A stretch of DNA of 64,000 bases from Pycnococcus provasolii (lineage: Eukaryota > Chlorophyta > Pseudoscourfieldiophyceae > Pseudoscourfieldiales). The notes below the pieces were generated by a model, which saw only the letters and a program-made list of their open reading frames with translations, did no database searches and had not been told where the DNA came from. The DNA lies in assembly GCA_049487715.1 (NCBI GenBank), contig CP150572.1:434001-498000 (forward strand), given 5' to 3'. Below, one piece after another: positions 1-11,392 of the stretch. The position numbers and the translations under genes were made by a program. Each line of letters begins with the position of its first letter. The stretch's first letter is position 1.

Positions 1-820
1 TCTGGCGTCAGGACCTCTTTCAGTGTCTTATGTCTATCTTCTGGCGTAGGCGCGTTGATAGAAACGTCGTCTTCAGCAGGCGCATCTTCGTGTATACGAT
101 TCCAGTCGACGTCCCGGTCCTTGTAGCACCAATCCTCTTCCTCTTTGGCCTGGTAATCAGGGTCGTACTGGTCCCACTCGTTTACGTCGCTCTCTACACT
201 GATCAGGTTGGGGAAGAAGAGGTTCCTGTTTCGTGTTTTAGGTGAGACAGGTGTTGCGATGAAGACACGACTGGTTCATGGCAAATACTACGTACGGATC
301 CCAAATTGGCGTCGGCTTATCCGGCTTACCTTCCACGTTGTATTTTCCGTTGTTGTAGTCTTTGACACCGAGAAGGCCCCAAATGGGACCCTTGCGTTTG
401 AAGCCTCTTTTCAGTTTTATCATAGGTAGCCGCCCCGGTGAATTCAGCAAGCTTGTTGGCGCGCGCGGCATCCCAGCACGCCTCGAAATACAGCTTGACT
501 TTGAACGTGTTTGCGTTTGAGATATCCATGATGTCCAGAACCTGTATCGTTCATCGTGCGTGGTTAGACGGCTGTACATTCTTCTTGGGAAAAGGTTCTA
601 CGCTATCTGCACGCTCACTTACGTTGAGTCGAATGAAGACGGGCACGACTGGCATTTTGCCCTCCAGTGGTAGTTCCTTCGTTCTGGGTAGTTCGTTCGT
701 GCTAGTTTCTGCGTTCGAGCTATGCGCTTCCGGGGAGACGAGGGTAGCGTCTTTGTTGATGGACCCGAGCCCGCCGCCATCGCCGCCACCGCTCTGCTCC
801 GGGTATATTTGCGAGGACAT
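1..820 (-). CDS. Cys-loop (pentameric ligand-gated channel) receptor-like protein, 5' part, partial
   Basis: The gene reads leftwards off the window edge. Exon 1 (to about 623) ends in PVVPVFIRLN. An 81-bp intron with donor gtaagtg and acceptor gatacag (542-622) joins it in phase to VLDIMDISNANTFKVKLYF, followed by EACWD. This series of beta strands ending in a Trp-Asp pair is typical of the ligand-binding domain of protist Cys-loop receptors, and a later IWDPYVVFAMN segment fits the next conserved strand. An acidic stretch (about 195 to 60) follows. The reading frame changes twice, near 405 and near 265, in each case as if one extra base were present. Alternatively, a 59-bp intron (gtaagc...accag) could join the first frame directly to the third, which would drop the conserved IWDPYV segment. 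The start ATG at 820 is a guess; another in-frame ATG lies at 958. The channel pore would lie outside the window. The family call is moderate and rests on pattern only. Confidence 0.4.
542..622 (-). other. spliceosomal intron in the Cys-loop receptor-like gene
   Basis: On the minus strand the segment begins gtaagtg and ends gatacag, giving a full GT-AG pair. Removing 81 bases joins the open frame FIRLN to VLDIMDIS without a phase change, across a conserved beta-strand region. It is the only clear intron seen in the window. Confidence 0.7.
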
Positions 821-1332
821 GTCTGCGAGGCCGGCCGGCGAGTACGTGCCGGGAGAGGTTCTCGCACCGGGCGATTCGGCGGGGGACTGATCATACCTCG
901 CAGGACAGGTCGGCGCAGGACAGGACCTTGCATAGTTGCCAGTTCGCGGCCGGTGCAATCAGACGGTGATGGAGGTGGTCAAGAGACCGGTGGATGATGG
1001 ATCCCATTCCGCATCGGCCTTGCAGAGCCATGCTGCTGCCCCCCTTTACATCCCAAGGGTTTGCAAATGCCGCATTTCCCGCACGTGCTTTTGTTTGCTG
1101 TACCGGGCAGCCGGGTACAGAACCCTGTTTTCCCACCTAAGGTTAGGCGCTCCTCAACTCGAGAGACAACGAAGTACATACAGTACGGATCATCGGCAAC
1201 GAGTTTGCGATTTTAACGACCTCTCGTGGACTCCCAAACCCCGAATAATTCCGCCCCCCTCTTCCTCCTCCTGTTATTAACGGCACCGCTCTCCGGGTCC
1301 CCCTTCCCTCTCCCAATCAGTCCTCGCACGCT
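821..1332. promoter_or_regulatory. divergent intergenic region
   Basis: This spacer separates two divergent genes and should hold both promoters. It contains cctaaggttagg near 1137, a motif of the telomere-like kind found upstream of many genes here, about 190 bases before the start of the rightward gene. No TATA box stands out. Confidence 0.3.
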
Positions 1333-4300
1333 ATGGCGAACACGCCCGTGGCGACGCCCGTGATGGGCACGCATAAGCTGCCACCCGTCACCACTGGTCG
1401 ACTCGCCAGTGAGTCGTCGATGACGCCCATGCAGCTGCCGGTCTCGTACTCCGCACAACCCGTCGCGCTGACACGACCGAGGCTCGGAGGGGCAGGAGCA
1501 GGGACTGGACTTGCACACCAGCACGGGTTCCCGCCGCGCGCGCCATCAGCGCCGCCGTACCTCGGATACCCCGAAGACTCTGTCGCGTCCGCGCTCGGCG
1601 CGCAGGTCGCAGCGTGGCCGCACGGTGCGGCGTCCATTGGACGCGGAAAGGCGGGGGCACAGGCAACACCAGCCTCGGCGAAGGTGGGCGAAGGGGCGGC
1701 GTATCTATGGGCGACGCGCAGTGAAACGTCCGCGGCGTTCCACGGGGCCACCTTAAGAGGGTTAGGGACGCCCACGACGGTGTCAAGCGGGCCGCTCTTG
1801 CCGTCGTTCACGCCAAAGGGGGGCGAAATGGTGGAAATCGCGTCGACTGGAACGCACAGGCTTGGCACAACGACGGCATGGCAAGACGCAACTCCCGCCG
1901 GCGCGATTACTATCGACGCGGCGGGCGTGAACCTCTCGAGAGCTTGGCAAGAACTCAGCCTTGCGTCCATGGCTGCGTACGCGGGAACTCTTGCGCACGA
2001 GATGTCTGGCGAAATTGTCAGCCACGAGCAGAAAGCTCTCGCACCTGAGACGCTCAAGCAGCATCACCACCTCTCCGAAACGGACGTCGTTCGCCTTTAC
2101 CGAGCGCTGCGTGTCTACACGCTCGGTTTTCACGAGACGGTGCTCGACATTGCCAACGTGGCGAAACACAGAGCACCGTTGCTGCAGAGTGTCTGGAAAC
2201 TCTTCGTCTCGCTCTGGAACTCCGCGCTCAACGTGCACTTCGACGCTGACGTGCTGCACGTGGCGCAGGAGCGCGACCACGCGCTCGAAATCTCAGCGCA
2301 GGTGCAGAGCGAGCTAGATGAGAAGATGAAGGAGTGCCTACACCTCCGCGATGCCCTTGAAAAACTCACAAAGCAGCTACTCGCGCACGTGGAGGCGAAG
2401 CGCGTGCAGGAGGAAACCATATCGCACCTTGAGGGGCAGGTCGGAGAGGCGCGCGCGCAGATTGAAACGGAGCGCGCCGCGACAGCGGAGCAAATCTCGA
2501 TGCGCGAGGCGACGGAGAAGCGCCTCGCCGACGCGCAGCTTGAGCTGCAGAAGACGCTGGAAACGATGAGACTGCTGGAGAAAAAGGCTCAGCAAGCTGA
2601 GACGGATCGCCAGGCTAGTGCGGCTCTTCTGCAAGAGGCCCAGGAGCATGTCGAGTACCTCAAAGAGCAGCTCGTGGAAGGGCAAGGCAATCTAGGTTTG
2701 GCTCGCAAGGAGGCATTCGAGTACCGCGCGAAATACAACGAGGAGGCGAGACTCCGGAAAATTGCCGAGGAGGAAAATAGCGAACTGCGCAAAGCTAATC
2801 TACTACTTTCAGGATCGGTGCAGAAATTACGCACGGATAAAATGCAGCTCGAGAGGAAGGTGGAGGCATTAGAGAAGATGATCGCCGAGCTTGCGAAGGA
2901 GCTTGACAGTGTTCGGGAACAGATGAACGTCATTGAGAAGGAGTTGGAGGTAGAGCGTGCACGAAGCGCTGATCTCGAGTCGAAACTTGAGGCGGAGACA
3001 GAACTACGCAAACAGCGAGAACGTGAACTTGCCGAGGCGAACGAAAATATAGCGCGTCTGGAGGCTGAGCTAGAAAAAGAGCGCAGCGCGTCGACCGTTC
3101 TGCGCGGTCAGCTTGAACGTAAACGAGAAAAGAAAAAGGCATACAAAGCGCAACTCATTGAGGAGTGGAGATTACACGCGCAGTTGAAAGAGGACTATTC
3201 AACGCTTGACGGAGACATGAACATGGTGCTCAACATGCATGCAACGCGAATGGCAAAGGTGGGCAACATCGTCAACAAACTTTCGTCACATATGGGCGCT
3301 TCGCTGGATATGCAGCTTAAGGCTCAGAAAAACTTGTTGGAAGCTGAGCGCAAGCGTGGCCAGGGAAATCCCGAACGAATTCGGCGTTACCAGACACAAA
3401 TTGATGAAGCCGGCACGCGAAACACGAATCTCAACTCTGCAATTGATGAAATGCTAAAGCCACTCGAAGGTATGATGAAGCGCCCTAGCTCAGTGCCAAT
3501 TAGACCCGACTCTGCTGGAACGGCTGACAATGAAGAGAAGACTGGCAGCGTCCTTTTAAATAAAACGCGGTCTCGCAAGTCAGCAGTGGCTCAAGAACTT
3601 GCGGAAAAGAATGCCAACCTTGCCGACGAAGGTCGCGATGAGGCGCTTCAAGATGATACCATCAATGCCCTTGACAGCGCAATAGAAGCAATGTTCGATT
3701 CATCAAACATTTTGAAGGAGGAGGCAGAGCACACAAATGAACTTGCGGACCGTGCTCGCCAAGCGATGGAGGATAGCTACAAGGCATACGCTAGAGCACA
3801 GGAAAAGATTCACAGCTTGGAGGGGATCAAGATGGAGATGATGCAGCGTGTAGCTGAGCTTGAAGGCGGTGCAAAACAATACATAGAGCAAATTGCAAAT
3901 CTGAAGGCATCGCTGGAGGAGAAAGACAACCAGATTAAGGAGCTTGAGGAGAAGCTGGCAAAGACTCAGGCTGATCTCGAAGAGGCGCTGATGATTATTG
4001 AGGAAAGGAACCAGGAGATTGTTGACTTGAAGAAGCGAATCGAGGAGCTCGAAGAAGAGCTTGCCGACATTAAGCGACAGCGTGACGCATTAGACTCGAA
4101 GGCGAATGGGGCTGCCGAGAAGCTTGCCGCGCTGACCTTTAAGTTTGGGATGGAGCGCCAAGCAAAGGAGGAGGAACGTAAAGCTAAAGAGCTACTGACT
4201 GGCGAGGTGGCAAGTCTGAAAGCAAAGCTCGCTCAGGCGCTTGCCTCATCGAAGTGGCGCGACGCCCTCAGCTCGTCGATCCAGGATAAGATGAAGAGCG

Positions 4301-7300
4301 ATGCCCTAAAAAGAGAGGACGAGGATGCGATGAAAATTGAAGCACTCGAGAAACAGCTGAAGGAGGCATTGGACCTACTCGCGGAACGCGAAGGCGAGTT
4401 GGAGCAGCTTCGCCTTAGGGTTGAGCAACTCACTGCTCAGGCAAGCGACAGTACTACTATAATCGAGGGGCTCGAACGTGAAAGAGATGGCCTGAAAAGG
4501 TGGATTGGGGATGTGTCGAGCACGCTTCGTCGCCATGCGACAATGAATAATGAGCACGGCGAAACGTTGGAGCAGGACAGCAAAACGGTTCTTGATTCAC
4601 AGGCGATGGTTTCGTCGGAGGTGCTAAAAACGTTCGAAGAAGGCGAAGTCTTGCACGAAGACAGCGAGCTATTAAAGTCGGTCGCAAACGAATGGACACG
4701 AGAGGTTGAGACTTCGGCATCGGAGGAAAGTGTTGATGCTAGCGAAGGAGAGCAGGAGGCGCCCAAGAACGATGCAGAGGGTGCTGCTGATGGAGAGCAA
4801 AATGCCGACCTAGTTGCGCCGAACCAAGCAATCGAAGAATTTGAGCGTGCTTCCAAGCGGATGTCGCGTGGTCTGAAACGTGCACGCGGCATTACGCTGA
4901 TTGTTGCGGACGGTTCGAAGGTTGGTACGAAGGTTATCAGTGAGCTCATCGAGCGGCTGAAGAAAGCATTCGAAGCGTACCGCTTGCTTGAGGAGGAGAG
5001 AGGGAAAAATGCTGAGTGCGAGAAGCGTATCGCCGAGCTCGAAATGCAGCTTCTGAATGAGCAAAATGCATTGAAGCTCAGCGAGGAGGAAAAGCGCGAT
5101 GTGCAAGACGAGTTAGAACGTCTGCGACTGGCTTTTGGCCAGGGTGCTGAGACAATTTCGCAGCTCGAGGAGAACCTCAAGTTAATGAATCAGCGCAATC
5201 GGGCAGCCATGAAGTGCATAGAAGGAATGGAGAATCTCTTTGAAACAAAGGTCCTAAACAGAGCTGCGGAGCTCGAGGGGCTTTTCGAAAAGTTCCTCGC
5301 CATGATTGACAATCATAGCGACAGTGCTGAGAAGATGAAAAATAATTTGGACGAGCTCGACGTGGGCACCACGAATCATTTTGACAGCACATCGAACCAT
5401 GTGAAAGAAATATACACGGCAGGGCGCCATCTTGTTGGGGAGATCCACAAGTTGCAACGCGTGCGTGAAATGCTGGAAGCGGATGTGAAGAGGCTTGAAA
5501 ATGACATTGATGGACTAACCAAAGACACCAAGGGAGCGAAGGAGATCATGGCTGAGATGAACGCGCGTATCCGTGAGCTCGAGGCTCAGCTCGAGAAATT
5601 GCAATTAGAAATGGAGAATGCGATTGCCACACGAGATGACGCCATTGCAGAGCGGGACGAAACGATAAGTCAGATGGAGGCCAAAATTGCAGCGCTTCAG
5701 GCAGCTCTGGACGAAAAGATTGCCGAATATGAGGAAGCGCAGAAGGAGGCACAGAAGGTTATCGCCACGAAGGATGCCCACATCAGCGAATTACAGCGCG
5801 ACATTAGCGAGCGCGACGCGACCATTGCAGATTTACATGCCCAGGTAGAGGATCTCACCCTCAAGCTGAAGCTTCTCCAGGACAGGTATGACAATGACCT
5901 TAGAGGAGCACAGGATTCCCTACAGGTTATTCACGAGCTCGAAGCACGTATCGAGAAGCTTGAGATGGAGAAGTTGGATACAGCAAGGCATCACGAAAAA
6001 GAGCTTGCCGAGCTTCGCGCCGCACACGAGCAGGAGTTGGCCAAGCGTGACGACGAAATGGCCGCATTGCGAGAGAGTCACAAGGCGGAGGTTGCGGAAT
6101 TGAACGCCAAGCATGAGTCGGAGGTTGCGGAATTGAACGCCAAGCATAAGTCGGAGGTTGATGCACTTCAACAAAAGATCGACGAGTTGTCGACGAACGT
6201 TCGCGATCTTAAGGAAGAATTGGGCATTCGCACCGCGGAGCTGTCGAAAACACAGGTGGAGCTCGCCAAGGCGCTGTCTGAGATTGAGAGATTGAAGAAG
6301 GCAGTTGCAGATCTGGAGAAGCAGCTTGCTGATCTGCGTGCACAGCTTGAGCGCGAGCGCGAGGAGGCTGCAAAGGCAATGGAGGATGCACTCGAGGCGT
6401 GGAATAAGGAGAGGGAGATGCTGCAAGAGGAGATGGAACGACTCAGGGATCAGCTCAAGCAGCGTCAGACAACTTTGAAAAACCGCTGGACAGGAACAAT
6501 CATTCGAATGGATGCCAACTACCTCTCAATGGACGATGAGCGGGACATCAAGGTGTCGTATGGACTTGACACACTTGAGCTGCTAATATCGCAGATCTAT
6601 CATGAAAAGATACTTGCGGACATCGCCGACGATCACGACAATGATTCGACGAGGCAGTTTTTGGACGAGTTCGTGTTGGATTACATGACTTTCAAATTCG
6701 GCGTGCGCGTTGTGGCTGAGCGTCACCTCGCTTCTCTGTTCGAAGCCATTGAGCATTACGCGGGGAGAGTGTCAAGGTGCGCATGTTTGGGTCGCTCTGC
6801 GGCCACCCAAAATGCCCGGCGGTAGAGCCGCACGCCATTCACACGCACCTCTACTTCCTCGCTCATGCATGGCGACGTGGAATTCCGGAGTCTGAGTTTA
6901 GCAAGGCACGCACCCTCGTTGACTTCGAGGACCTTTCACTGGCTTTGAGCGAGACTCTGGCAGAGTTCGCGGAACCAAAGCTTATGGAAAGCACCATACA
7001 TAATCTTCTCTTACTGCAAGTCCCGAGTGAAGATGGTTCTGGCGCCGTCGTGGACTTGGATCTCGCAGCGCAGGTCATTCTCGACCTATGGAATGACATG
7101 TACACAGAGTACACGAAAACGGTTCGCCAACGGTTCATGGACGCGGATGAAAATAACGACGGCGTGCTGACATTTGCTGAATTTCAGCGCGTGGTCACCA
7201 TGCTTCGCCCACAAACGAAGGAACGCGAGGCGAAAGTTCTGTTCCGCCTTGCTCAGCGCCGTTGCGCCAACGGAAACACGATCGACTTCGACGCATTCGC

Positions 7301-7748
7301 AACGCTCGCGCTGGACTCAATTCTCGCATTTCTGCCCGTACGCGAGCCGCCGATTGTGAGAGGTCGCGAAAACTACGTTGAGAAGCGTCTCTTGGAGGAT
7401 TCGTGGACGGCATTCATGCCGGTCGTTAATAACACGATCGAGCACCTAGCCGAAGAGGATGAGAAGAGGAACATCCGACTTGCGATGGATAGTATTAACG
7501 GGCACCTTGCGGATGGAACAGGGTTCCATGTGCGCTTCGCAGGTGCGGGTGCAGAGGAGCTTGCGGGTGGCCAGAAGCACGGCGAAACTCCAGCAGGTCG
7601 TGTCGGTTCTCCGGCTTGGGTAATGTACCGTCGCTGTCTTCTCCTGCACTACGTGCATCGCGAGCGCATTGTGGTGAAAATGAACGAGCAACGTCGTGCT
7701 ACCGATGGCAGCTCAGCATTTTCGACGAAGTTTCACGACTGGAGCTGA
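1333..7748 (+). CDS. giant coiled-coil protein with C-terminal EF-hand (one frame break)
   Basis: The predicted protein is about 2,140 residues. Residues 1-230 are Pro/Ser/Ala-rich and probably disordered. From about residue 310 to 1,750 it is almost continuous heptad-patterned Glu/Lys/Leu/Ala coiled coil with a few breaks, like myosin tails, golgins or centrosomal scaffolds. A C-terminal globular part follows, holding one good EF-hand loop (DADENNDGVLTF, 7140-7175). The first frame stops at 6825, but the second frame takes over around 6762-6765, giving HYA then RGESVKVRMFGSLCGH. One extra G in the G4 run would fuse the two frames, so I annotate one gene. An exact 33-bp tandem duplication lies at 6088-6153. 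No family is recognised; a calcium-responsive cytoskeletal or organelle scaffold is inference. The start ATG follows an upstream CT-rich stretch. Confidence 0.7.
6088..6153 (+). repeat. 33-bp tandem duplication inside the coiled-coil gene
   Basis: Two adjacent 33-base units differ at one base and encode EVAELNAKHES and EVAELNAKHKS. Eleven residues per unit keeps the hydrophobic register of the coiled coil. It looks like a recent in-frame duplication. Confidence 0.9.
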
Positions 7749-7904
7749 TGTAGATGTGATTGTTGGAGCACAAAATTTGTAGTCTAATAAAGTATTAATC
7801 TTTTTTTTTCCCGTTCATTTCGTGAATAGTGTGAATGGAAAACCACTTGACAAAGGAAAGGTGTTTTTTTTACACAACAACCTGATACATAAGAGCTGTT
7901 TCTT

Positions 7905-9131
7905 TTACAATTGGGCGTCCTTAGCCGACAAGGGCACGTAGGCCACCCTCGCACCCATGAACGTACGAAGGGGCACGGGCAAAGCCGACGAGCTCGCTTC
8001 GAGCGCGCGCATGATGTCGTCAAATTCAGCGGCGGAAGGTAGCCTTAGCAAGACGACGTCGGTGCCAGCATCTGATGCCGTCTGTTCTTCATGTCGCCCC
8101 TCTTCCACCTTGAACGACACGCGAAGGCAAGGATGCAAGTCTGCGTTTACCCAAGCTTGGCCGAGCACCGTGAGGTGCACACGCGGATGCATGTCGAAGT
8201 CGCCGAGCTGCACGACGACAAACTGGCATGTGCCTCGCGTGCGATGTGCTGCCGCAACATCCGCGGCGAGTGCTGTAAGTGCAGTGTGCCGCTGCATTCG
8301 ACCGTCGGCGTCTGCAATTCGGTGCTTGAAGAGAGAAGCGCAGCCAGTTGAAGGCAGCGTCACTCCCACAACCGTACCGCAGGTTCGGCACGCACAGGGC
8401 ACGACGGCGTCGTCTTCACCATCTTTCTTTGGCGTCACATCCACATTTGCATCTTCGAGGCGTGTCACACAGACTGACGGTCCAACGAGCACTTCACCGG
8501 CAGCGGGCGCCATGGCAGTGCCCGCCTCCTCTATCGTGTGCAAACCGGCGTCACCGCAGCACCCGGCGCAGTGCCAAGTGAGCGCATCTTCGGACCACAG
8601 CGGTGATGACGGCAAAGCGCGCACGCCACGGACATGTTCCACAAGGGCGGACTCGCACTTGCGGCACACAAGGTTAGGCGTGTGTTGCAGAGCCTCGATG
8701 TCGTCGCTGTCGTCGACAACGTGAGGCGTCACACCACTCGTCTTCGTCTTTTCCAGGAACTTCATCACCACCTCCACGTGACTGTCACGTCGTCGCACAC
8801 TCCACGCCGCCGTGCCGAGCACATGATCCTGCGCGAGCCGTAAAGGCACGCTGACTGTCACATGTCCCGCGTCGAGCGTGTCCTTTCTTGCCTTGCCTGC
8901 GATGGCGATGAGCGCCGCGGCGCGCACGTCGACGACCGTGATTGTCAAGGTGGGCGCGTCCTCGGCGTTGTCGTCCAAGACGGTGACAGCGGCGTCGAGC
9001 TCGCACGTTTGGTTTTGGTCCGACGACCACGCGTAGAGCCGTGCGATGCGCACGAGTGGCAGCGCCTCGACGAAGTACTCGATCATGAAGACTCCTCCAG
9101 GTGCCCAAGACGCGCGAACGACGGCATGCAC
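7905..9131 (-). CDS. UBE3D-type (HECT-like E2-binding) E3 ubiquitin ligase
   Basis: This is a 408-residue protein. The C-terminal segment LRLPSAAEFDDIMRALEA, followed by LPVPLRTFMGARVAYVPL, matches the end of the HECT-like ubiquitin-conjugating-enzyme-binding family (human UBE3D/H10BH). Cys pairs typical of that family occur at VCRKCES (about residue 155), WHCAGCC and PCACRTCG, and probably bind zinc. The family binds E2 enzymes and has been linked to cyclin B ubiquitination in animals. The frame is intact. An alternative start, MIEYFVEALP, lies 15 codons in. The gene is tail-to-tail with the coiled-coil gene, with about 150 bases between stops. Confidence 0.62.
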   Translation of the reverse strand: MHAVVRASWAPGGVFMIEYFVEALPLVRIARLYAWSSDQNQTCELDAAVTVLDDNAEDAPTLTITVVDVRAAALIAIAGKARKDTLDAGHVTVSVPLRLAQDHVLGTAAWSVRRRDSHVEVVMKFLEKTKTSGVTPHVVDDSDDIEALQHTPNLVCRKCESALVEHVRGVRALPSSPLWSEDALTWHCAGCCGDAGLHTIEEAGTAMAPAAGEVLVGPSVCVTRLEDANVDVTPKKDGEDDAVVPCACRTCGTVVGVTLPSTGCASLFKHRIADADGRMQRHTALTALAADVAAAHRTRGTCQFVVVQLGDFDMHPRVHLTVLGQAWVNADLHPCLRVSFKVEEGRHEEQTASDAGTDVVLLRLPSAAEFDDIMRALEASSSALPVPLRTFMGARVAYVPLSAKDAQL

Positions 9132-9347
9132 GACGACGAACTATCGTACTATTAGGAGCGGCGGCTGTGATCGGAAAAGAGTTGGAAGAGTTTTGTTTGG
9201 GTAAACCTGGATAGTTACAGAAATCCGGGGATTGAAGAAGACGAAGAAAAGAGGGTTTTGTTTGGGGGTTGGGAATCCCCAAACCCGACCACCACGACAA
9301 CGACGACGCGGAGGCGGCAAGCGTGGAGACGGACGACAGCGATGTCG

Positions 9348-10523
9348 TCAGCACCAACCAGTCTCGCGGAACACGCCGCTCTGCCAGAATGCACCCTTGA
9401 TGCAACGCTCGCGATCCTCCTTCTCCATCGCAGCCATCTCGTCTGCGGTTTTACCAAACAGAGCCTCTCCCTCTGCGTTGAACATGTTTAGCCAAGTCTC
9501 CGAGCCGAACGAGTCAACCGCCTTCGCCGAGAAGATGAAGCGGTTCGTTGCTGACGTGAAGCTCTTGCCAAGACCCTCGCACCAGAACGAGCCGTCGCCG
9601 TTGTCCACAACCTTCTTGTTGCTTCCGTCAGGCGCGGCAAGGTACATCAGATTCTGGTCAGGCTTGATGTAAACGACCGTCGCCCTGATGTTCGCGTACT
9701 CCTTCTCCGCCAGGCTGCGATCCTCCGGGTTGTCCACCTTCAGCGCGTCGAAGCTCTTGCGGTCGTTCGCGCGCTGCTCGGGCGTCAGGCCGTCGCCGCC
9801 CGGCGATCCTCCCGCCGTCAGCGCGCCGGACAGACCCTCGCCCGCAGCAACGAATGCCGTCTGCTTGCCGCCATCATGCTCGTACCAGCGCCTCAGGCCG
9901 GAGGCGCGTGCGCAGTCCGCGACGAGCACGTCCGGGTTCAGAACCACCTTGCTCTTGCTGAGCGAGCTGAGCGAAACTCCGTTCCAGCTCGTCGGTCTGA
10001 CGTGGCGAAGCGCGACGAGAAGCGCGGAATCCGGCTTCGCTGCAAGATCCGCCTCCATCTCCGCGCACTCCTTGTCCACGAGCTCTCCCCACAGAGCGCA
10101 GTTTACGGACTTGCCGGTATCGTCGACGATCGTAACCTCGCGCGTCTGCAGCTCCGAGCCGTCCGACTTGCGCTTCACGCTGCGCACCGCGCCCACCTCG
10201 GTAACGACGCCAAAGACGTCGACGAGCATGCGCGGGTTCTTCGCCATCTTGACGGCGAGGTCGGAGATGTTCACTCCCGCCATCGCCTTGACGATAGCCA
10301 CGTTCGGGTCGCCTTCGGAGGCGACCAGCTCAGCCTCCTCGTCGTCGCTGAGTGCCTCGATGACGGTGTCGTTCTCGAGTCCCAGCGTGTAGTCGCTGTC
10401 CGTCGACTTGTACTTCTTGGACGCGAGCGCGACTCGCATCTTCGTGACGTAGAACGTGCGTCCCTCGACGAGCACTTCGTCGAACTTGCGCGCGTTGTCA
10501 CCCCACGCCGTCGCCTCGATGCT
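9348..10523 (-). CDS. RPA1: replication protein A 70-kDa subunit (RPA1), partial or degenerate
   Basis: The frame opens with ATAWGDNARKFDEVLVEGRT, matching the end of RPA70 DNA-binding domain A. DBD-B follows (SDYTLGLENDTVIEALSD; MLVDVFGVVTEVG; TGKSVNCALWG), then DBD-C (NIRATVVYIKPDQNLMYL; KKVVDNGDGSFWCEGLG; EGEALFGKTADE). RPA binds single-stranded DNA in replication and repair. The frame is open upstream only to a TGA at 10524-10526. No exon for the N-terminal domain or most of DBD-A is recognisable in the 870 bases upstream, so either a long intron leads to exons I cannot see or the gene is truncated. The C-terminus stops at FRETGWC, short of the usual trimerisation helix. Three of the four zinc-ribbon cysteines of DBD-C are missing. 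It could be a divergent paralogue or a decaying copy. Confidence 0.7.
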   Translation of the reverse strand, partial: SIEATAWGDNARKFDEVLVEGRTFYVTKMRVALASKKYKSTDSDYTLGLENDTVIEALSDDEEAELVASEGDPNVAIVKAMAGVNISDLAVKMAKNPRMLVDVFGVVTEVGAVRSVKRKSDGSELQTREVTIVDDTGKSVNCALWGELVDKECAEMEADLAAKPDSALLVALRHVRPTSWNGVSLSSLSKSKVVLNPDVLVADCARASGLRRWYEHDGGKQTAFVAAGEGLSGALTAGGSPGGDGLTPEQRANDRKSFDALKVDNPEDRSLAEKEYANIRATVVYIKPDQNLMYLAAPDGSNKKVVDNGDGSFWCEGLGKSFTSATNRFIFSAKAVDSFGSETWLNMFNAEGEALFGKTADEMAAMEKEDRERCIKGAFWQSGVFRETGWC

Positions 10524-11327
10524 TCATGCTCTTTGCCGTGGCACGTAGGGTGGATCCTAATCACGGTCCTTTGGAAGTTGACGGATCGCCCTGTGCCCCA
10601 GCGACGGTCCCGGATGTTCCGTCGTTGGTCATGTTGCTTTGCTGTTCTAAAATTGTATCTGTGGACATTCTTTTTTTTTCGATTCCTCCTGCTTTGTGTC
10701 GTCGGCGGCGGCGGCGCCGACGCCATGCCGACGCCAGGGTCGGGATGGCGTCTTAACTTTTTGTGACAAGAATATTTTGTTTGCGGAAGGCGGGGGGACA
10801 GCCTTGGGGCCGGGAGCAGAGCATTTGAAAAGCCGAGGAGGTTCCCCCGACGGAACTCCGCGAATTTCAACCTCCGGTCAGGTCGGGGAATTTCTAAAGC
10901 AGAAAATAACGGGAAAAGAATCGTCTTGAGTTCTTCTAAAACACGAATCCCCCCGCAAAAACACGTCTTGATTACTAAAACCCGAATCCATCACCAAAGC
11001 AAAAACGAAAAAAAAACGTCTTGAAAAACGTCAGACAACCGACAACGTCTTGACTCTTGAGTTTAAGGTCACGGGAGGTCGACTTATGGCTACTTCACGC
11101 ACTACTTGTCAATCGTCGTGCTAACGATGCAGTTTCGGTTACTCCAAATGCCGCACACTTCAAGCTGGACCGGGCCGACCGGGACACCTCGTTGGTCTCA
11201 CGGTTTTTTCCCAGCAAATGTTTTGCTCCGCGGGATCCCGGTCGCGCACATATTAGAACAAACCTTCTTCAATGGCGGGTAATACTTTAGTGTATATAAG
11301 AGTTTTTTGCTTCATGTACAAGGTTTT
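10524..11327. other. intergenic, AT-richer, no gene recognised
   Basis: This stretch holds A/T runs, repeated short phrases such as cgtcttga and aaaacacgaatcc between 10918 and 11050, and a GCC/GGC-type run near 10700. It should contain the upstream part of RPA1 if that is spliced, and the promoter of the small rightward gene. I see no conserved coding segment. Confidence 0.4.
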
Positions 11328-11336
11328 ATGTCCCCA

Positions 11337-11372
11337 CCCGGCCGGGCGGGCGGGCGGGCGGGCGGGCGGGCG
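11337..11372 (+). repeat. (GGGC)n simple repeat
   Basis: About seven tandem GGGC units lie immediately upstream of the open frame of the next gene. If the ATG at 11328 is the true start, the repeat would be translated and a one-base length error in it would explain why that ATG is out of frame with the conserved part. The repeat is G-quadruplex-capable. Confidence 0.85.
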
Positions 11373-11392
11373 CGAGACCGCCTCTCCCAGAC

